Positions 18,576 through 26,469 of a stretch of 64,000 nt of DNA are shown here, piece by piece (the stretch's first letter is position 1; each line of letters starts with the position of its first letter). The notes beneath the pieces are model-generated. The model was not told the DNA's origin and ran no database searches. It saw only the letters and a program-made list of their open reading frames with translations. The translations under genes and the position numbers were made by a program. Where the stretch lies: assembly GCA_019635485.1 (NCBI GenBank), contig JAHBZL010000014.1, positions 1 to 64,000 on the forward strand, given 5' to 3'. Source of the stretch: Piscinibacter sp. GTDB lineage: Bacteria; Pseudomonadota; Gammaproteobacteria; Burkholderiales; Burkholderiaceae_C.

Positions 18576-19390
18576 GCGCAGCCGGCGACGACGCGGTCGC
18601 GCGCGGTGCGCAACTGATCGCCGCGACCGGCCGCCGGCCGCGCATCGCCGTGCTGCTCGGCTCCGGCTGGGGCCCGCTGGCCGAGCGCGTGCGCGATCCG
18701 GTCGAGCTGTCCTACGCCGAGCTGCCGGCCTTCCCCACGCTGGCGATCGACGGCCATGCGGGTCGGCTGCTGCTCGGTCGCATCGGCCCGCACGAGGTGG
18801 CCGTCCTGGCCGGCCGCAAGCACGCCTACGAACAGGGCGATGCGGCGGCGATGAAGGGCGCGCTGCAGACGCTGGCCGCGGCCGGCGTGCAGGTGCTCGT
18901 GCAGACCAATGCCGCCGGCAGCCTGGACCGCGGCCTGCGCCCCGGCGCGCTGATGCTGATCAGCGACCACCTGAACGTCGCGCAGCGTTCCCCGCTGGTC
19001 GGGGCGAGCGGCAGCGCCCGCTTCGTCGACCTGCGCGACGCCTACGACCCGGCGCTGCGCGAACAGGCGCGCGCGGCCGCGGCGCGCCTCGGCACGCCGC
19101 TGCAGGAGGGCGTCTACGCCTGGGTGCTGGGGCCGCAGTTCGAGACCCCGGCGGAGATCCGCATGCTGGTCGCGCTGGGCGCGCAGGCGGTCGGCATGAG
19201 CACCGTGCCGGAGACCATCCTGGCGCGCTGGCTGGGCCTGCGTGTGCTGGCGTTCTCGCTCGCCACCAACATGGGCTGCGGGCTGGAGGACGAGGCGCTC
19301 AGCCACGCCCACACGCTGGAGACCGCGCGCAGCGCCGCGCAGCGCGCGGTGCCGTTGCTCGAAGCCGTGATCGCCGGCCTGGCCCCGTGA
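18572..19390 (+). CDS. Purine nucleoside phosphorylase (TTG start)
   Basis: Trimeric-class purine nucleoside phosphorylase, 272 residues, splitting inosine/guanosine with phosphate into base and ribose-1-phosphate. Motifs are LLGSGWGPLAE (phosphate loop), GRKHAYEQGD, VQTNAAGSL, GPQFETPAEIRML, VGMSTVPE and FSLATNMGCG. No ATG or GTG is suitably placed. TTG 18572 overlaps the cdd stop by four bases and has GGAG nine bases upstream, so I take TTG as the start. It works directly after adenosine deaminase and cytidine deaminase in nucleoside breakdown. Confidence 0.93.
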   Translation: MSAAGDDAVARGAQLIAATGRRPRIAVLLGSGWGPLAERVRDPVELSYAELPAFPTLAIDGHAGRLLLGRIGPHEVAVLAGRKHAYEQGDAAAMKGALQTLAAAGVQVLVQTNAAGSLDRGLRPGALMLISDHLNVAQRSPLVGASGSARFVDLRDAYDPALREQARAAAARLGTPLQEGVYAWVLGPQFETPAEIRMLVALGAQAVGMSTVPETILARWLGLRVLAFSLATNMGCGLEDEALSHAHTLETARSAAQRAVPLLEAVIAGLAP

Positions 19391-19415
19391 TGCCGGCCGC
19401 CCTGGAGTCGCCCCG

Positions 19416-20189
19416 ATGACCCGCACCCCGACCGACGTCGCCCGCATCGCGCTGGCCTGCCTGGACCTGACCAGCCTGAACGACGACGACACCGAGGCCC
19501 AGGTCGACGCGCTGTGCGCACGTGCCGCCGGGCCGCACGGCCGCCCGGCCGCGCTGTGCGTCTGGCCGCGCCTGGCGGCGCATGCCCGCGGGCATGCGCC
19601 GGCGGGGGTCGCGATCGCGGCGGTGGCCAATTTCCCGGACGGCGGCACCGACATCGAGCGCGCCTTGCACGACACCGCGGCAATCGTCGCGGCCGATGCA
19701 CAGGAGATCGACGTCGTGCTGCCCTGGCGCGCACTGCGCGACGGCGACGCGGCCGGCGCCGCGGCGCTGCTGCGCGCGGTACGGCGCGCCGGCGAGGGCC
19801 GCGTGCTGAAGGTGATCCTCGAAACCGGCGAGCTGCGCGAGCGCGCGCTGATCGAGGCGGCCGCGCGGCTCGCGCTCGCCGAAGGGGCGGACTTCCTCAA
19901 GACCAGCACCGGCAAGACACCGGTCAGCGCCACGCTCGAGGCGGCCGACACGCTGCTCGGCGTGATCGCGGCCGATCCGGCGGCACGCACCCGGGTCGGC
20001 TTCAAGGCCGCCGGCGGCATCCGCAGCGTCGCCGACGCGGCGCCCTACCTGGATCGCGTCGAACACCACCTGGGCGCGGCGGCCCTGGTGCCGGCGCGTT
20101 TCCGTTTCGGCGCCAGCGGGCTGCTCGGCGACATCGAGGCGGTGCTCGGCGGCGCGCCCGCCGCGCCGGCCGCGGGCTCGGCGTACTGA
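19416..20189 (+). CDS. deoC: Deoxyribose-phosphate aldolase
   Basis: Class I aldolase, 257 residues, cleaving 2-deoxyribose-5-phosphate to acetaldehyde and glyceraldehyde-3-phosphate. The Schiff-base lysine is in ADFLKTSTGK, the second lysine in RVLKVILETGEL, and the third in GFKAAGGI. The C terminus ends in Tyr (GSAY), the residue that assists catalysis in the E. coli enzyme. It completes deoxynucleoside breakdown started by the phosphorylases. It lies 25 bp after purine nucleoside phosphorylase and is immediately followed by the helix-turn-helix gene. A phosphopentomutase is not in the window. Confidence 0.95.
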   Translation: MTRTPTDVARIALACLDLTSLNDDDTEAQVDALCARAAGPHGRPAALCVWPRLAAHARGHAPAGVAIAAVANFPDGGTDIERALHDTAAIVAADAQEIDVVLPWRALRDGDAAGAAALLRAVRRAGEGRVLKVILETGELRERALIEAAARLALAEGADFLKTSTGKTPVSATLEAADTLLGVIAADPAARTRVGFKAAGGIRSVADAAPYLDRVEHHLGAAALVPARFRFGASGLLGDIEAVLGGAPAAPAAGSAY

Positions 20190-20858
20190 ATGGGCCGCAC
20201 GGCGCCGCGAGGCGCGTCGGGCGCCTGGACACCGGCCGCCGAGCTGCACGTCAGCGACCCCGCCGCGGTGGCGCTGCTCTGGCACCCGGCCAAGCGTGTC
20301 CACCTGCGCCCGTTCCTCGGCCAGCCGGCCGGGCTGGCCGACGCGGCGCGCTCGCTCGGAATCCAGAAGACCGCGATGAGCTACTGGATCCGCCGCCTGC
20401 TGGACACCGGCCTGATCCGCCCCTGCCCCGAGGCGCTGGCCGGCGGCCGGCGCGTACCGCAATACCGCTGCGTCGCCGACCGGCTGCGCCTGAGCCTGGC
20501 CGACGCGCCGCTGGCCAGCCACGAGGCGATGTTCGATGACGTCGACGCTCGCTGGCACCCGCAGACGCGCCGGGCACTGGGCCGCGCGATCGCCCGCCAG
20601 GCGCGCTGGCTGGACCTGGTGATCGAATCCACCGGCGCGGCCGGGCTGGCCACGCAACTCGTTCCGGGCGGCCCCGGTGCGCCGGCGGACGACTTCCTGT
20701 ACTACCGCGGCCGGCTCTGGCTCGACGCCGGCGAGCGCGATCGCCTGCGTGCCGAACTCGATGCGCTGTGGACCCGCTATGCGGCGCTGAGCGACCGGAG
20801 CAAGCCGCACGCCCTGCTGCTGCACCTGGTGGCGGTGCCGGAAGCGCCGACGCGCTAG
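20190..20858 (+). CDS. Helix-turn-helix protein at end of nucleoside operon
   Basis: A 222-residue protein whose ATG directly follows the deoC stop, so it belongs to the operon. An ArsR-like winged helix is suggested by ADAARSLGIQKTAMSYWIRRLLDTGLI (about residues 48-75), followed by a wing-like RRVPQYRC. The C-terminal part (about 100-215) is predicted helical with no family I recognise. A terminal regulator gene is often the repressor of its own operon, but I see no matching operator. It could also be a DNA-binding protein with a ligand domain for a nucleoside metabolite; this is inference. Confidence 0.75.
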   Translation: MGRTAPRGASGAWTPAAELHVSDPAAVALLWHPAKRVHLRPFLGQPAGLADAARSLGIQKTAMSYWIRRLLDTGLIRPCPEALAGGRRVPQYRCVADRLRLSLADAPLASHEAMFDDVDARWHPQTRRALGRAIARQARWLDLVIESTGAAGLATQLVPGGPGAPADDFLYYRGRLWLDAGERDRLRAELDALWTRYAALSDRSKPHALLLHLVAVPEAPTR

Positions 20859-20865
20859 CGGAAAC

Positions 20866-21327
20866 CTAGAACCCGCGCCCGATCAGCGCGACGCCGAACA
20901 CCGCGACGCCCAGCGCGAGGTTGAGCGTCACGAGCCGGCGGATGCCGGCCAGCGCCGCGCCGGCCGCCGCCGGATCCGTACCGACGGCGCGCACGAGCCG
21001 CGGGTAGAGGCGAGCGCGGATCCAGCCGAACACGAGCGTCATCAGCAGCGCGAGGGCGGCCATCGCGTGCACACGCGGCGGCTGCGCGGCCCAGCCGCCG
21101 CCCGCCGCCACCATCGCCAGCCCGCTGGCCCACAGCAGTGCCAGCGCCACCACCACGCCGGCGAAGAAGCGGCGCAGGAAGGCCCGCATCAGCGCGAGCC
21201 GCTGTGGCGGCTCGGCCAGCGCCTCGGCGACGGCCGGCCGCAGCGCGGTCTGCACGACCGCCATCCCGCCGACCCAGTAGGCGGCGGCCAGCAGGTGCAG
21301 CGTGAGCAGCGCGGCGTGCAGCGTCAT
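20866..21327 (-). CDS. CopD-like four-helix membrane protein
   Basis: A 153-residue protein with four hydrophobic segments (about 3-24, 49-72, 83-105 and 130-150) and polar loops. The first helix contains HLLAAAYWVGGM, similar to the CopD/putative copper-export membrane family. Convergent with the operon to the left, 7 bp away, and followed after 19 bp by the MocR gene stop on the same strand. The start is ATG 21327; the stop is TAG, one of few amber stops here. No copper-binding partner (CopC) is near, so a copper role is not supported. Function unknown. Confidence 0.75.
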   Translation of the reverse strand: MTLHAALLTLHLLAAAYWVGGMAVVQTALRPAVAEALAEPPQRLALMRAFLRRFFAGVVVALALLWASGLAMVAAGGGWAAQPPRVHAMAALALLMTLVFGWIRARLYPRLVRAVGTDPAAAGAALAGIRRLVTLNLALGVAVFGVALIGRGF

Positions 21328-21346
21328 GCCGGCATTGTGGGCCCGA

Positions 21347-22792
21347 TCAGGCGCCGAGCAGTTCGCGCGCGAGTTGGCCGACACGCCGCAGCGCCGCCTC
21401 GACCGGTGCGCCGTGCACCTGGCCGCAGCACAGGCGCAGCCCGTCGCCGAAGCGATCGCTGTTCGAGAACATCGTGCCGGGGGCGAGCTTGATGCCCTCG
21501 GCCAGCGCGGCATCGAACAGGCGCTCCGAAGACAGCCCGCCGGGCAGCTGGACCCACAGCAGCAGGCCGCCGTCCGGCAGGTTGCAGCGCGTCCCGGCCG
21601 GGAAATGCGCGGCCACCGCCTCGGCCATCTGGTGGCGCTGGCGCTGCAGCGCCGCGCGCAGCCGGCGCAGGTGGCGTGGCCAGCCGCTGCCGGCGAGGAA
21701 ATCGGCCGCGACCAGCTGCGGCAGCTCCTCGACATAGCGGCTCTGCGCGTACTTGAGCATCTCGACGCGCGCCTGCCAGCGCCCGGGCGCCATCCAGCCC
21801 AGCCGCAGCCCGGGTGCGAGCACCTTGTTCAGCGAGCCGCAGTGGATCACGTGGCCGCTGCGGTCGAAGGCCTTGACCGGCCGGATCGGCGAGTCGGCAT
21901 CGCCCATCTCGCCGTAGATGTCGTCCTCGACCAGCGCCACGTCGTGTTCGCTGCACAGCGCCGCCAGGCGCTGCTTGTGCGCATCGGGCATCGTGCAGCC
22001 GAGCGGGTTGTGCAGCGTCGGCATCACCACGACGGCGGCCAGGCGCTGCCCGCCCGGCGCGCCCTCGCGCAGCACGAACTCGAGGGCCTCCAGCGAAAGG
22101 CCGGTGGCCGGGCTGGTCGGCATCTCGAGCGCGCGCAGGCCCAGGCTCTCGAGCACCTGCAGCACGCCGTAGAAGGTCGGTGACTCGATCGCCACCGTGT
22201 CGCCGGGGCGCGTGACCGCCCGCAGCGCGAGGTTGACCGCCTCCACGCAGCCGTGCGTGACGACCAGCTCCTCGGGCGCGACCTGCATGCCGCGCGCCAG
22301 CGCGTGCCGCGCGAGTGCCTGGCGCAGCGCCGGGTGGCCGTGGCGGCGCGCCATGGTCGTCAGCACCGCCGGTGTGCGGCGCAGGTGGCCCTGCATGCTG
22401 CGCTGGAGGGCGGTGGTGGGGTACAGCGCCGGCGCGCCGACCGCCAGCGAGAGATTGACCTGCACCGCGGCGCGTTGGCCACGTTCCAGGATCGACGAGA
22501 TCCGCTCGTGGATGCCGACGTAGGCCGCCGGGTCCGGCCGCAGCTCGGCCGGCTCCTGCGCTGGCGGCAGCCGGCCGCGCCGCGCCGTCCGCACGTAGTA
22601 GCCGGAGCGCGGCCGCGCCTCGAGCCAGCCCTGGTCCTCGAGGTGCCGGCAGGCCTGCAGCGCCGTCGCCAGGCTGACGCCGTGGTCGTTCATCAGCCGC
22701 CGCACCGACGGCAGCCGGTCGCCGCTGCGCAGCGTGCCGGCGCGGATCGCGCCGAGGTAGTGCTCGGCCAGTTGGCGGTACAGCGGGGTCAT
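21347..22792 (-). CDS. MocR-type regulator (GntR HTH fused to aminotransferase)
   Basis: Fusion of a GntR winged helix (about 10-75, with SGDRLPSVRRLMNDHGVS) to a fold-type I PLP aminotransferase-like domain (about 115-480), 481 residues. The PLP lysine is in CGSLNKVLAPGLRLGW, with NPLGCTMP and VEDDIYGEM also conserved. These proteins use PLP or an amino-acid adduct as signal, not for catalysis. I chose ATG 22792 because the N terminus then begins just before the winged helix; a longer reading from 22894 lacks support. It is divergent from a DUF2917 gene, a common Burkholderiales arrangement. CAACAG repeats in the gap may be its operator. Confidence 0.92.
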   Translation of the reverse strand: MTPLYRQLAEHYLGAIRAGTLRSGDRLPSVRRLMNDHGVSLATALQACRHLEDQGWLEARPRSGYYVRTARRGRLPPAQEPAELRPDPAAYVGIHERISSILERGQRAAVQVNLSLAVGAPALYPTTALQRSMQGHLRRTPAVLTTMARRHGHPALRQALARHALARGMQVAPEELVVTHGCVEAVNLALRAVTRPGDTVAIESPTFYGVLQVLESLGLRALEMPTSPATGLSLEALEFVLREGAPGGQRLAAVVVMPTLHNPLGCTMPDAHKQRLAALCSEHDVALVEDDIYGEMGDADSPIRPVKAFDRSGHVIHCGSLNKVLAPGLRLGWMAPGRWQARVEMLKYAQSRYVEELPQLVAADFLAGSGWPRHLRRLRAALQRQRHQMAEAVAAHFPAGTRCNLPDGGLLLWVQLPGGLSSERLFDAALAEGIKLAPGTMFSNSDRFGDGLRLCCGQVHGAPVEAALRRVGQLARELLGA

Positions 22793-22822
22793 CGCCAAGC
22801 ATCCTCGCCGACGCGCGGGCCG

Positions 22823-22887
22823 GCGCAACAGATACAGATCGGCGTGATTGTTCCCGCAACAGCCGCGTGGCGGTGCGCCTGTTGCGC
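22823..22887. promoter_or_regulatory. Candidate MocR operator (CAACAG repeats)
   Basis: Three copies of a short element lie between the MocR and DUF2917 genes: GCGCAACAG (22823-22831), CCGCAACAG (22854-22862, direct, 31 bp away) and the inverted CTGTTGCGC (22879-22887). MocR regulators typically bind pairs of direct repeats in such divergent gaps. The rest of this 180-bp gap shows nothing else I can identify. Confidence 0.45.
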
Positions 22888-22972
22888 TCCACATCGTTCC
22901 GGCGTGTGCCTGGGCAGGCCGGGCGCCGGGCGCGACAGTTCACCGCATCCCGTCCACACCCGCTGCCACACC

Positions 22973-23323
22973 ATGCCGACCCGCCCCACCTTCCCCCTCT
23001 TGTTCACCCTGGCGGCCGGCCAGGTCGGCTGGCAACGGCTCGCCGCCGGCAGCCGGATCCACCTCGAGCGCGGCCAGGGCCTGCTGCACGAACCGCCGCA
23101 GTGGCTGGCCGGCCGCGTCTGGCAGACCCCGGTGCCTCTGCAGGCCGGGCAGAGCCACCGACTGGCCCGCGGCGGCTGGGTGCGGTTGGACGCGCGCAGT
23201 GCGCTGGCGGCCCGCATCGAGCCGCCGCGCGGACCGCTCTCCTACGCGCGCCAGGCGTGGGAGCGCACGCGCACCGCCGGCAGCGCCACCTCGCGGCCGA
23301 TCACCGAGCGGGCGTACAGGTAG
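22973..23323 (+). CDS. DUF2917-family protein
   Basis: A 116-residue protein with the DUF2917 pattern: a short beta-rich core (about 15-80) with the tryptophans FTLAAGQVGWQRL and HEPPQWLAGRVWQT, then a variable tail. DUF2917 genes are typically divergent from MocR genes, as here; the function is unknown. The ATG is at 22973, with no strong ribosome-binding site. The last 27 codons overlap, tail to tail, the end of the opposite-strand gene at 23242-23460; these tail residues look variable. If one of the two ends is wrong, it is probably this one. Confidence 0.75.
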   Translation: MPTRPTFPLLFTLAAGQVGWQRLAAGSRIHLERGQGLLHEPPQWLAGRVWQTPVPLQAGQSHRLARGGWVRLDARSALAARIEPPRGPLSYARQAWERTRTAGSATSRPITERAYR

Positions 23324-23460
23324 TTGTTCAGGGCCTGGCGTCCGAGGGCGTCCAGGTCCACCTGGCCGTGCTCGTCGCAAGGAAAGGCCCAGCCGCGCCC
23401 GTCGTTGAACAGCGAGCGGAAGCAGAGTTCGTAGTCTGGCGATGCGATGTCGTTCGGCAT
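23242..23460 (-). CDS. Conserved small hypothetical protein
   Basis: A 72-residue soluble protein recognisable from a conserved betaproteobacterial pattern: PDYELCFRSLFNDGRG, AFPCDEHGQVDLDALG, and NNYLYARSVIGRE. ATG 23460 has GGGAG upstream and the protein begins at the conserved region. A nine-residue basic insertion or cofactor site is not evident, and the function is unknown. It is convergent with the DUF2917 gene and overlaps it by 82 bp. The next gene to the right starts 163 bp away on the opposite strand; the gap holds no feature I can name. Confidence 0.75.
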   Translation of the reverse strand: MPNDIASPDYELCFRSLFNDGRGWAFPCDEHGQVDLDALGRQALNNYLYARSVIGREVALPAVRVRSHAWRA

Positions 23461-23622
23461 GGCGGACTCCCGACGTTTACGGATTGGCGCCACTGTCGCG
23501 CCACCCCATCAACGCGGCATGAACCGGCGGCGTCGCTCGGGAACACCTTGTCAACCGCCGGTCAACGGCGTGCAACAGGGCGGACCGGGCGGGCCACGCC
23601 GGCCGCGTAGACTGGCCGGCCG

Positions 23623-24432
23623 ATGTCCTCCGCCGCCCTCCGCGTCGCCCTGCACGGCGGCCTGCTCGTGCTGCTGCTGTACGCGGCCGCGCTGCTCGCG
23701 CTCTGGCTGGCGCAGGAACGGCTGCTGTTCCTGCCCGCACCGCTGGACCCGGCGGAAGCGCTCGCCACCGAGCCGGACGTGCACGAACGGCAGGTCGCCG
23801 TGCCCGGCGCGCAGCTCTCGGTGCTCGAGCTGCGCCTGCCCGACCCGGACGGCGTCGTGTTCTTCCTGCACGGCAACGCCGGCAACCTGCGCAGCTGGTT
23901 CGTCAACCCCGACTTCTACCGCCGCGCCAACCACGACCTGGTGATGCTCGACTACCGCGGCTACGGCAAGAGCACCGGCCGCATCGAGAGCGAGGCGCAG
24001 CTGCATGCCGACGTGCTGGCGGTGTGGGAGCAGGTCGCGCCGCGCTACCGCGGCCGGCGCGTCGTGGTCTACGGTCGGTCGCTGGGCACGGGGCTGGCGG
24101 CCGCGCTGGCCGAGCGCATCGGGCCGGACCTGACGGTGCTGGTGTCGCCCTACCTGAGCATGCAGGCGCTGGCGTCGCACCACTATCCCTGGGTGCCGGC
24201 CGCGCTGCTGCGTTACCCGCTGCGTACCGACGAGCGGATCGCGCGGCTGCGTGGCCCGGTGCTGCTGATGCACGGCGAGCGCGACGAGCTGATCCCGCTC
24301 GCGCACGCGCAGGCGCTGGCCCGCCTGCAGCCTGCGGCACGCCTGGTGGTGGTGCCGGGTGCGGCCCACAACGACCTGCAGTCCTTCGAGGCCTACCTCG
24401 CGCCGCTGCGCGAGGCGCTGGTGCGGCCCTGA
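23623..24432 (+). CDS. Membrane-anchored alpha/beta hydrolase (BEM46-like)
   Basis: An alpha/beta-hydrolase of 269 residues with an N-terminal membrane helix (about 9-30). The catalytic triad candidates are the serine in YGRSLGTGLA, the aspartate in HGERDELIP and the histidine in GAAHNDLQ; the oxyanion-hole region is FFLHGNAGN. It belongs to the BEM46/Bat-like group with no fixed substrate. Its TGA overlaps the ATG of the thymidine phosphorylase gene by one base (TGATG), so the two are cotranscribed. A role in nucleoside or nucleotide-ester hydrolysis is possible but not shown. Confidence 0.85.
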   Translation: MSSAALRVALHGGLLVLLLYAAALLALWLAQERLLFLPAPLDPAEALATEPDVHERQVAVPGAQLSVLELRLPDPDGVVFFLHGNAGNLRSWFVNPDFYRRANHDLVMLDYRGYGKSTGRIESEAQLHADVLAVWEQVAPRYRGRRVVVYGRSLGTGLAAALAERIGPDLTVLVSPYLSMQALASHHYPWVPAALLRYPLRTDERIARLRGPVLLMHGERDELIPLAHAQALARLQPAARLVVVPGAAHNDLQSFEAYLAPLREALVRP

Positions 24433-25763
24433 TGCTGCCGGCCGAGATCATCCGGGCCAAGCGCCTCGGTCAGGCGCTCGGCGATGCGCAGGTGGAGGCT
24501 TTCGTGCGCGGCCTGGTCGACCGCTCGTGGAGCGACAGCCAGGTCGCCGCGCTCGCGATGGCGATCTGCCTGCGCGGCATGGGCCGCGCCGAGACGGTGG
24601 CGCTGACGCGTGCGATGACGGCCTCCGGCGCGGTGCTGGACTGGTCGCGCGCCGCGCTGCCCGGCCCGGTCGTCGACAAACATTCCACCGGCGGTGTCGG
24701 CGACAAGGTCAGCCTGCTGCTGGCACCGATCGTGGCCGCGTGCGGCGGCGTGCTGCCGATGGTCTCGGGCCGCGGCCTCGGCCACACCGGGGGCACGCTG
24801 GACAAGCTCGAGGCGCTGCCCGGCTACCGCGTCGCGCCGCCGCGCCGCGTGCTGCAGCAGGTGCTGCGGACCGCCGGCTGCGCCATCGTCGGCGCGAGCG
24901 CCCGGGTGGCGCCGGCGGACCGGCGGCTCTACGCGATCCGCGACGTCACCGCGACGGTCGAGTCGGTGCCGCTGATCACCGCCAGCATCCTGTCCAAGAA
25001 GCTCGCCGCCGGCGTGCACGCGCTGGTGATGGACGTGAAGGCGGGCAACGGCGCGTTCTGCGCGACCCCGGACGAGGCACGCACGCTGGCCGCCAGCCTG
25101 GTCGAGGTGGCCGGCGGCGCGGGACTGCCGACGCGCGCGCTGGTCACCGACATGAACCAGTGCCTCGGCACGACGGCCGGCAACGCGCTCGAGGTGCAGG
25201 AGTGCCTCGACGTGCTGCGCGGCGCGGCGCGCGAGCCGCGCCTGCTCGCGCTGACGCTGGCGCTGTCGGCGCAGCTGCTGGACCTGGCCGGGCTCGCGGA
25301 CGGCGTCGAAGACGGCGAGCGCCGCGCGCGGGCCGCGCTGGACAGCGGCGCCGCGGCGGAGCGCTTTGCGCGCATGGTCGCCGGGCTGGGCGGCCCGGCC
25401 GACGTGTTCGCCTGGCGGCCGGCCCCGGCGCCGCTGGTGCGGCCGCTGCCGGCGCCGCGCGACGGCGTGCTGGCCGCGATGGACACGCGCGCCCTCGGTC
25501 TCGCGATCATCGCGCTGGGTGGCGGCCGCGCGCGGCCCGGCGCGCCGATCGATGCGCGGGTCGGGGTGTCGCGGGTCCGGCCGCTGGGCAGCAGGGTGCG
25601 CGCCGGCGAGCCGCTGCTGCTCGTGCACGCCGCCGGCGAGGACGACTGGGCCGCGGTGCAGCCGGCGCTCGCCGCGGCGCTGTCGGTGCAGGAAGGGGTG
25701 GAGGATGGGGGGTCGGAGGGCGGCTACCATCCGGCGCCACTGATCGTCGACAGTGTCGCCTGA
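24432..25763 (+). CDS. deoA: Thymidine phosphorylase
   Basis: Pyrimidine nucleoside phosphorylase, 443 residues, splitting thymidine or deoxyuridine to base and deoxyribose-1-phosphate. The family signature SGRGLGHTGGTLDKLEA is complete. Other conserved blocks are VDKHSTGGVGDKVSLLL, AIRDVTATVESVPLI and MDVKAGNGAF. Three domains are present: helical (about 1-65 and 160-190), alpha/beta, and C-terminal. ATG 24432 overlaps the upstream stop by one base. With deoC and cdd it degrades pyrimidine deoxynucleosides, releasing uracil or thymine. The C terminus is a little longer than the E. coli protein, ending in a variable tail. Confidence 0.95.
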   Translation: MLPAEIIRAKRLGQALGDAQVEAFVRGLVDRSWSDSQVAALAMAICLRGMGRAETVALTRAMTASGAVLDWSRAALPGPVVDKHSTGGVGDKVSLLLAPIVAACGGVLPMVSGRGLGHTGGTLDKLEALPGYRVAPPRRVLQQVLRTAGCAIVGASARVAPADRRLYAIRDVTATVESVPLITASILSKKLAAGVHALVMDVKAGNGAFCATPDEARTLAASLVEVAGGAGLPTRALVTDMNQCLGTTAGNALEVQECLDVLRGAAREPRLLALTLALSAQLLDLAGLADGVEDGERRARAALDSGAAAERFARMVAGLGGPADVFAWRPAPAPLVRPLPAPRDGVLAAMDTRALGLAIIALGGGRARPGAPIDARVGVSRVRPLGSRVRAGEPLLLVHAAGEDDWAAVQPALAAALSVQEGVEDGGSEGGYHPAPLIVDSVA

Positions 25764-25768
25764 ACCCC

Positions 25769-26443
25769 ATGCGCCTGCCCCACCTGCCCGCCCTGAAGGT
25801 CTGCTGCATCTCCAGCGTCGAGGAGGCGCAGCTCGCGATCGCGCACGGCGCCTCGGCGCTCGGGCTGGTGTCGGCCATGCCGAGCGGGCCCGGCGTGATC
25901 GAGGAGGCGCTGATCGCCGAGATCGCGACCCGCGTGCCGCCGACGATCGAGACCTTCCTGCTCACATCGCGCCAGGAAGCCGACGCGATCGTCGAGCAGC
26001 AGCGCCGCTGCCGCACCAGCACGCTGCAGCTGGTCGACCATGTGCCGCACGCCGAGCTGAGGCGCCTGCGCACGGCGCTGCCCGGCATCCGGCTGGTGCA
26101 GGTGATCCACGTCGCCGATGCCGGCTCGGTGGAAGAAGCCGTGGCCGTCGCGCCGCTGGTCGATGCGGTGCTGCTCGACTCCGGCAACCCGACGCTGGCG
26201 GTCAAGGAACTCGGCGGCACCGGGCGCGTGCACGACTGGGCGCTGTCGGCGCGCATCCGTGCCGCGATCGGCGTGCCGCTGTTCCTGGCCGGCGGCCTGC
26301 GGCCGGACAACGTCGCGCAGGCCATCGCGACCGTGCGCCCGTTCGGCCTGGACATCTGCAGCGGCGTGCGCAGCGACGGCCGCCTCGACGGCGACAAGCT
26401 CTCCCGCTTCGTCGCGGCATGGGCTCAGACGAACGTGCCTTGA
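25769..26443 (+). CDS. TrpF-like phosphoribosylanthranilate isomerase homologue
   Basis: A (beta/alpha)8 protein of the TrpF family, 224 residues. The catalytic cysteine (KVCCISS, replacing the usual KICG) and the aspartate (AVLLDSGN) are both present, as are the phosphate-binding segments LAGGLRPDNV and DICSGVRSDG. It starts 5 bp after deoA. In canonical TrpF this enzyme isomerises phosphoribosylanthranilate in tryptophan synthesis; here there are no trp genes, but nucleoside-breakdown genes. It may therefore be a paralogue acting on a sugar-phosphate amine from nucleoside metabolism, or the only trpF of the organism moved here. Cysteine-cysteine in the active-site motif is unusual. Confidence 0.82.
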   Translation: MRLPHLPALKVCCISSVEEAQLAIAHGASALGLVSAMPSGPGVIEEALIAEIATRVPPTIETFLLTSRQEADAIVEQQRRCRTSTLQLVDHVPHAELRRLRTALPGIRLVQVIHVADAGSVEEAVAVAPLVDAVLLDSGNPTLAVKELGGTGRVHDWALSARIRAAIGVPLFLAGGLRPDNVAQAIATVRPFGLDICSGVRSDGRLDGDKLSRFVAAWAQTNVP

Positions 26444-26469
26444 TCGCCGAAGGGCGGACCCCGGCAGCT

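Noticed and set aside
22793-22894. A longer MocR N terminus starting at 22894.
   Set aside because: The extra 34 residues are Arg/Cys-rich, precede the GntR domain without family support and cover the candidate operator.
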